64,000 bases of DNA, taken from Carboxydothermus hydrogenoformans Z-2901 (GTDB taxonomy: Bacteria; Bacillota; Z-2901; Carboxydothermales; Carboxydothermaceae). A program made the position numbers and the translations under genes. Of this stretch, positions 62,517 through 64,000 are shown one piece after another. Under the pieces are notes generated by a model. The model ran no database searches. It had not been told where the DNA came from and was given only the letters and a program-made list of their open reading frames with translations. The stretch spans positions 1,054,001 to 1,118,000 of the forward strand of contig NC_007503.1 of assembly GCF_000012865.1 (NCBI RefSeq), in the 5' to 3' direction. Numbering within the stretch: the stretch's first letter is position 1; each line of letters begins with the position of its first letter.

Positions 62517-64000
62517 GTGAATATTGTGCTCATTGCTCCTTATAAAAATCTGCTTGAAATAGCTATTGAGGTCAAAAAGGATTTTGATTTTGCTTTTAAT
62601 TTGGAACTTGGAGATCTAAGTGAAGGCGTGAAAATAGCACAGGAGTGGGAAAAGAAAGGAGCCGACATCATTATTAGCCGTGGTGGTACTTACCAACTTA
62701 TAAAAGAAGCAGTATCGATACCTGTAGTTGAAATAAAAGTTAGCCCCTTCGATATTCTCAGGCAGTTTAAAGGACTGATTGGTTATAGCGAACCTATTGG
62801 AGTCGCTGGTTATATGAATGTAATTTACGGTTCTGAAGTTATCGGGGAAGTATTGAATTTAAACCTTATTAAAATAGAAATCAAAAAGGAAACAGAAGCT
62901 CTATTTCAAATTGCTGAAGCCAAGGAAAAAGGCGCAAAGATAATCATCGGTGACACCATTGGTGCTTGTTGCGCTGCACAACTAGGGCTTAAAAGTCGGC
63001 TAATTATTTCTGGTAAAGAAGCGGTTGCAAATGCGCTTAGTGAAGCATTCAGGCTAGCGGAAGCCATTAAATCAGAAAAAGAAAAAACCGAACAGATTAA
63101 AACAATTGTTGACTTTGTACATGACGGGATTATTGCCGTGGATAAAGATGGGAGGATATCTATATATAATAAAATGGCGGAAAAAATATTCAAAAAACTA
63201 CCTTCCGAAGTTATAGGAAAAAAAGTAGAAACAGTAATACCTAATACCCGATTATACGAGGTGATAAAGACAGGAAAGCCTGAAATCGGAAAAATACAGG
63301 AAATTTCGGGAACTATGATTGCCACAAACCGAGTTCCAATTGTGGTAGGTAATGAGGTTGTAGGAGCAGTTGCAACATTTCAGGATGTGGCTGAAATTCA
63401 AAATATGGAACAAAAAATAAGAAGACGGCTGGCAGATAAAGGATTGATTGCGTCTTTTAAGTTTGATGACATTATTTTTATAAGTGATAAAATGAAAGAT
63501 GTTGTTAATCAAGCAAAAAAATATGCTCTTTTAGATTCTACAGTCCTTATTTTGGGCGAAACGGGTACGGGCAAGGAACTTTTTGCCCAAAGTATTCACA
63601 ATGCAAGTGAAAGAAAAAATGGTCCATTTGTAGCAATAAATTGTGCTGCTTTGCCAGAAAATTTATTAGAGAGCGAATTGTTCGGATATGCTGAAGGAGC
63701 TTTTACTGGCGCAAGAAAAGGAGGAAAGGCAGGGCTATTCGAGCTTGCTCATAAAGGTACCATATTTTTAGACGAAATCGGTGAAATGCCTATGGGGCTC
63801 CAGTCAAAACTGCTAAGAGTAATCCAAGAAAAAAAGGTGATGAGAATAGGAGATGATAGGTTAATCCCGGTTGATGTGAGAATAATATGTGCCACAAATC
63901 GAAATCTTATTGAAATGATTAATGAAGGTAAGTTTAAACGAGACTTATTTTACCGGATTAGCATTCTTCAAATCCATATACCGTCTCTCAGGGAAAGAAA
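62517..64000 (+). CDS. Sigma-54-dependent activator, PrpR-like (3' end outside window)
   Basis: A frame open to the end of the window, not closed, at least 494 codons. The N-terminal domain (IVLIAPYKNLLEIAIEVKKDF...ADIIISRGGTYQLIKEAV...IPVVEIKVSPFDIL) matches PrpR_N. A PAS domain follows (IVDFVHDGIIAVDKDGRISIYNKMAEKIF), then the sigma-54 AAA+ domain: VLILGETGTGKELFAQSIH, ESELFGYAEGAFTGARKGGKAGLFE (GAFTGA loop) and FLDEIGEMP. GTG 62517 has AAAGGATGGAA upstream; ATG 62505 is in frame. It probably controls genes further downstream. Confidence 0.9.
   Translation, partial: MNIVLIAPYKNLLEIAIEVKKDFDFAFNLELGDLSEGVKIAQEWEKKGADIIISRGGTYQLIKEAVSIPVVEIKVSPFDILRQFKGLIGYSEPIGVAGYMNVIYGSEVIGEVLNLNLIKIEIKKETEALFQIAEAKEKGAKIIIGDTIGACCAAQLGLKSRLIISGKEAVANALSEAFRLAEAIKSEKEKTEQIKTIVDFVHDGIIAVDKDGRISIYNKMAEKIFKKLPSEVIGKKVETVIPNTRLYEVIKTGKPEIGKIQEISGTMIATNRVPIVVGNEVVGAVATFQDVAEIQNMEQKIRRRLADKGLIASFKFDDIIFISDKMKDVVNQAKKYALLDSTVLILGETGTGKELFAQSIHNASERKNGPFVAINCAALPENLLESELFGYAEGAFTGARKGGKAGLFELAHKGTIFLDEIGEMPMGLQSKLLRVIQEKKVMRIGDDRLIPVDVRIICATNRNLIEMINEGKFKRDLFYRISILQIHIPSLRER

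Overview
The window is about 64 kb of a low-GC, anaerobic, spore-forming firmicute that fixes carbon by the Wood-Ljungdahl pathway. The CODH/acetyl-CoA synthase locus, with its corrinoid protein genes, a RACo-type activator, two CooC-like ATPases and an Hdr/MvhD/MetVF block, together with a selenocysteine tRNA, a PrkA-YhbH-SpoVR spore module and an alternative-heme NirJ-type radical SAM gene, points to Carboxydothermus, most likely C. hydrogenoformans. That identification is from recognition; no database was searched.

Layout. Positions 1-2263 hold the end of a 2-hydroxyacyl-CoA dehydratase gene and a dehydratase/activase fusion, followed by a GC-rich short-chain dehydrogenase. Positions 3200-6000 are decaying: a truncated iron-sulfur protein gene, a Crp/Fnr-PNPOx chimera, a DUF1638 gene with palindromes at its promoter, an exported protein and an orphan MNT nucleotidyltransferase. 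Positions 6582-8693 are two DUF1538 membrane proteins plus a tandem PII protein. A comM gene broken by two small deletions, yajQ, prkA-yhbH-spoVR and a minus-strand tRNA-Sec follow. A lone TnpB with a strongly structured 3' end abuts a polyprenyl synthase gene and the heme genes hemA-C-D-B-nirJ-hemL. After a minus-strand tRNA cluster (Leu, Gln, Tyr, Pro) come a phasin/UbiB pair and an exported protein.

Positions 29590-46677 form one long co-directional methyl- and carbonyl-branch block: cooC, acsA (split by a frameshift), acsB, acsC, RACo, cooC-like, acsD, acsE, hdrC, hdrB, hdrA, mvhD-like, metV, metF. Together these reduce methylene-THF to methyl-THF, pass the methyl group through the corrinoid protein, and condense it with CO and CoA. 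The acsA frameshift means the CODH subunit of this complex should not be made intact from this sequence.

After metF come a PHP phosphatase, DnaD and a helicase loader, a second UbiB, a DUF362 ferredoxin protein, a P-loop protein with an Asp23-like tail, speE and a five-gene cluster of unknown function ending at tRNA-Pro(CGG). An integrase remnant lies beside that tRNA. From 57457 an acetamidase/formamidase gene is interrupted by a complete 3,098-bp transposon (58520-61617). The transposon carries a DUF6431 zinc-ribbon protein, a DDE transposase and an ExeA/TniB-like ATPase, has TG...CA ends, repeated putative transposase sites and a 6-bp target duplication. The window ends inside a PrpR-like sigma-54 activator gene.
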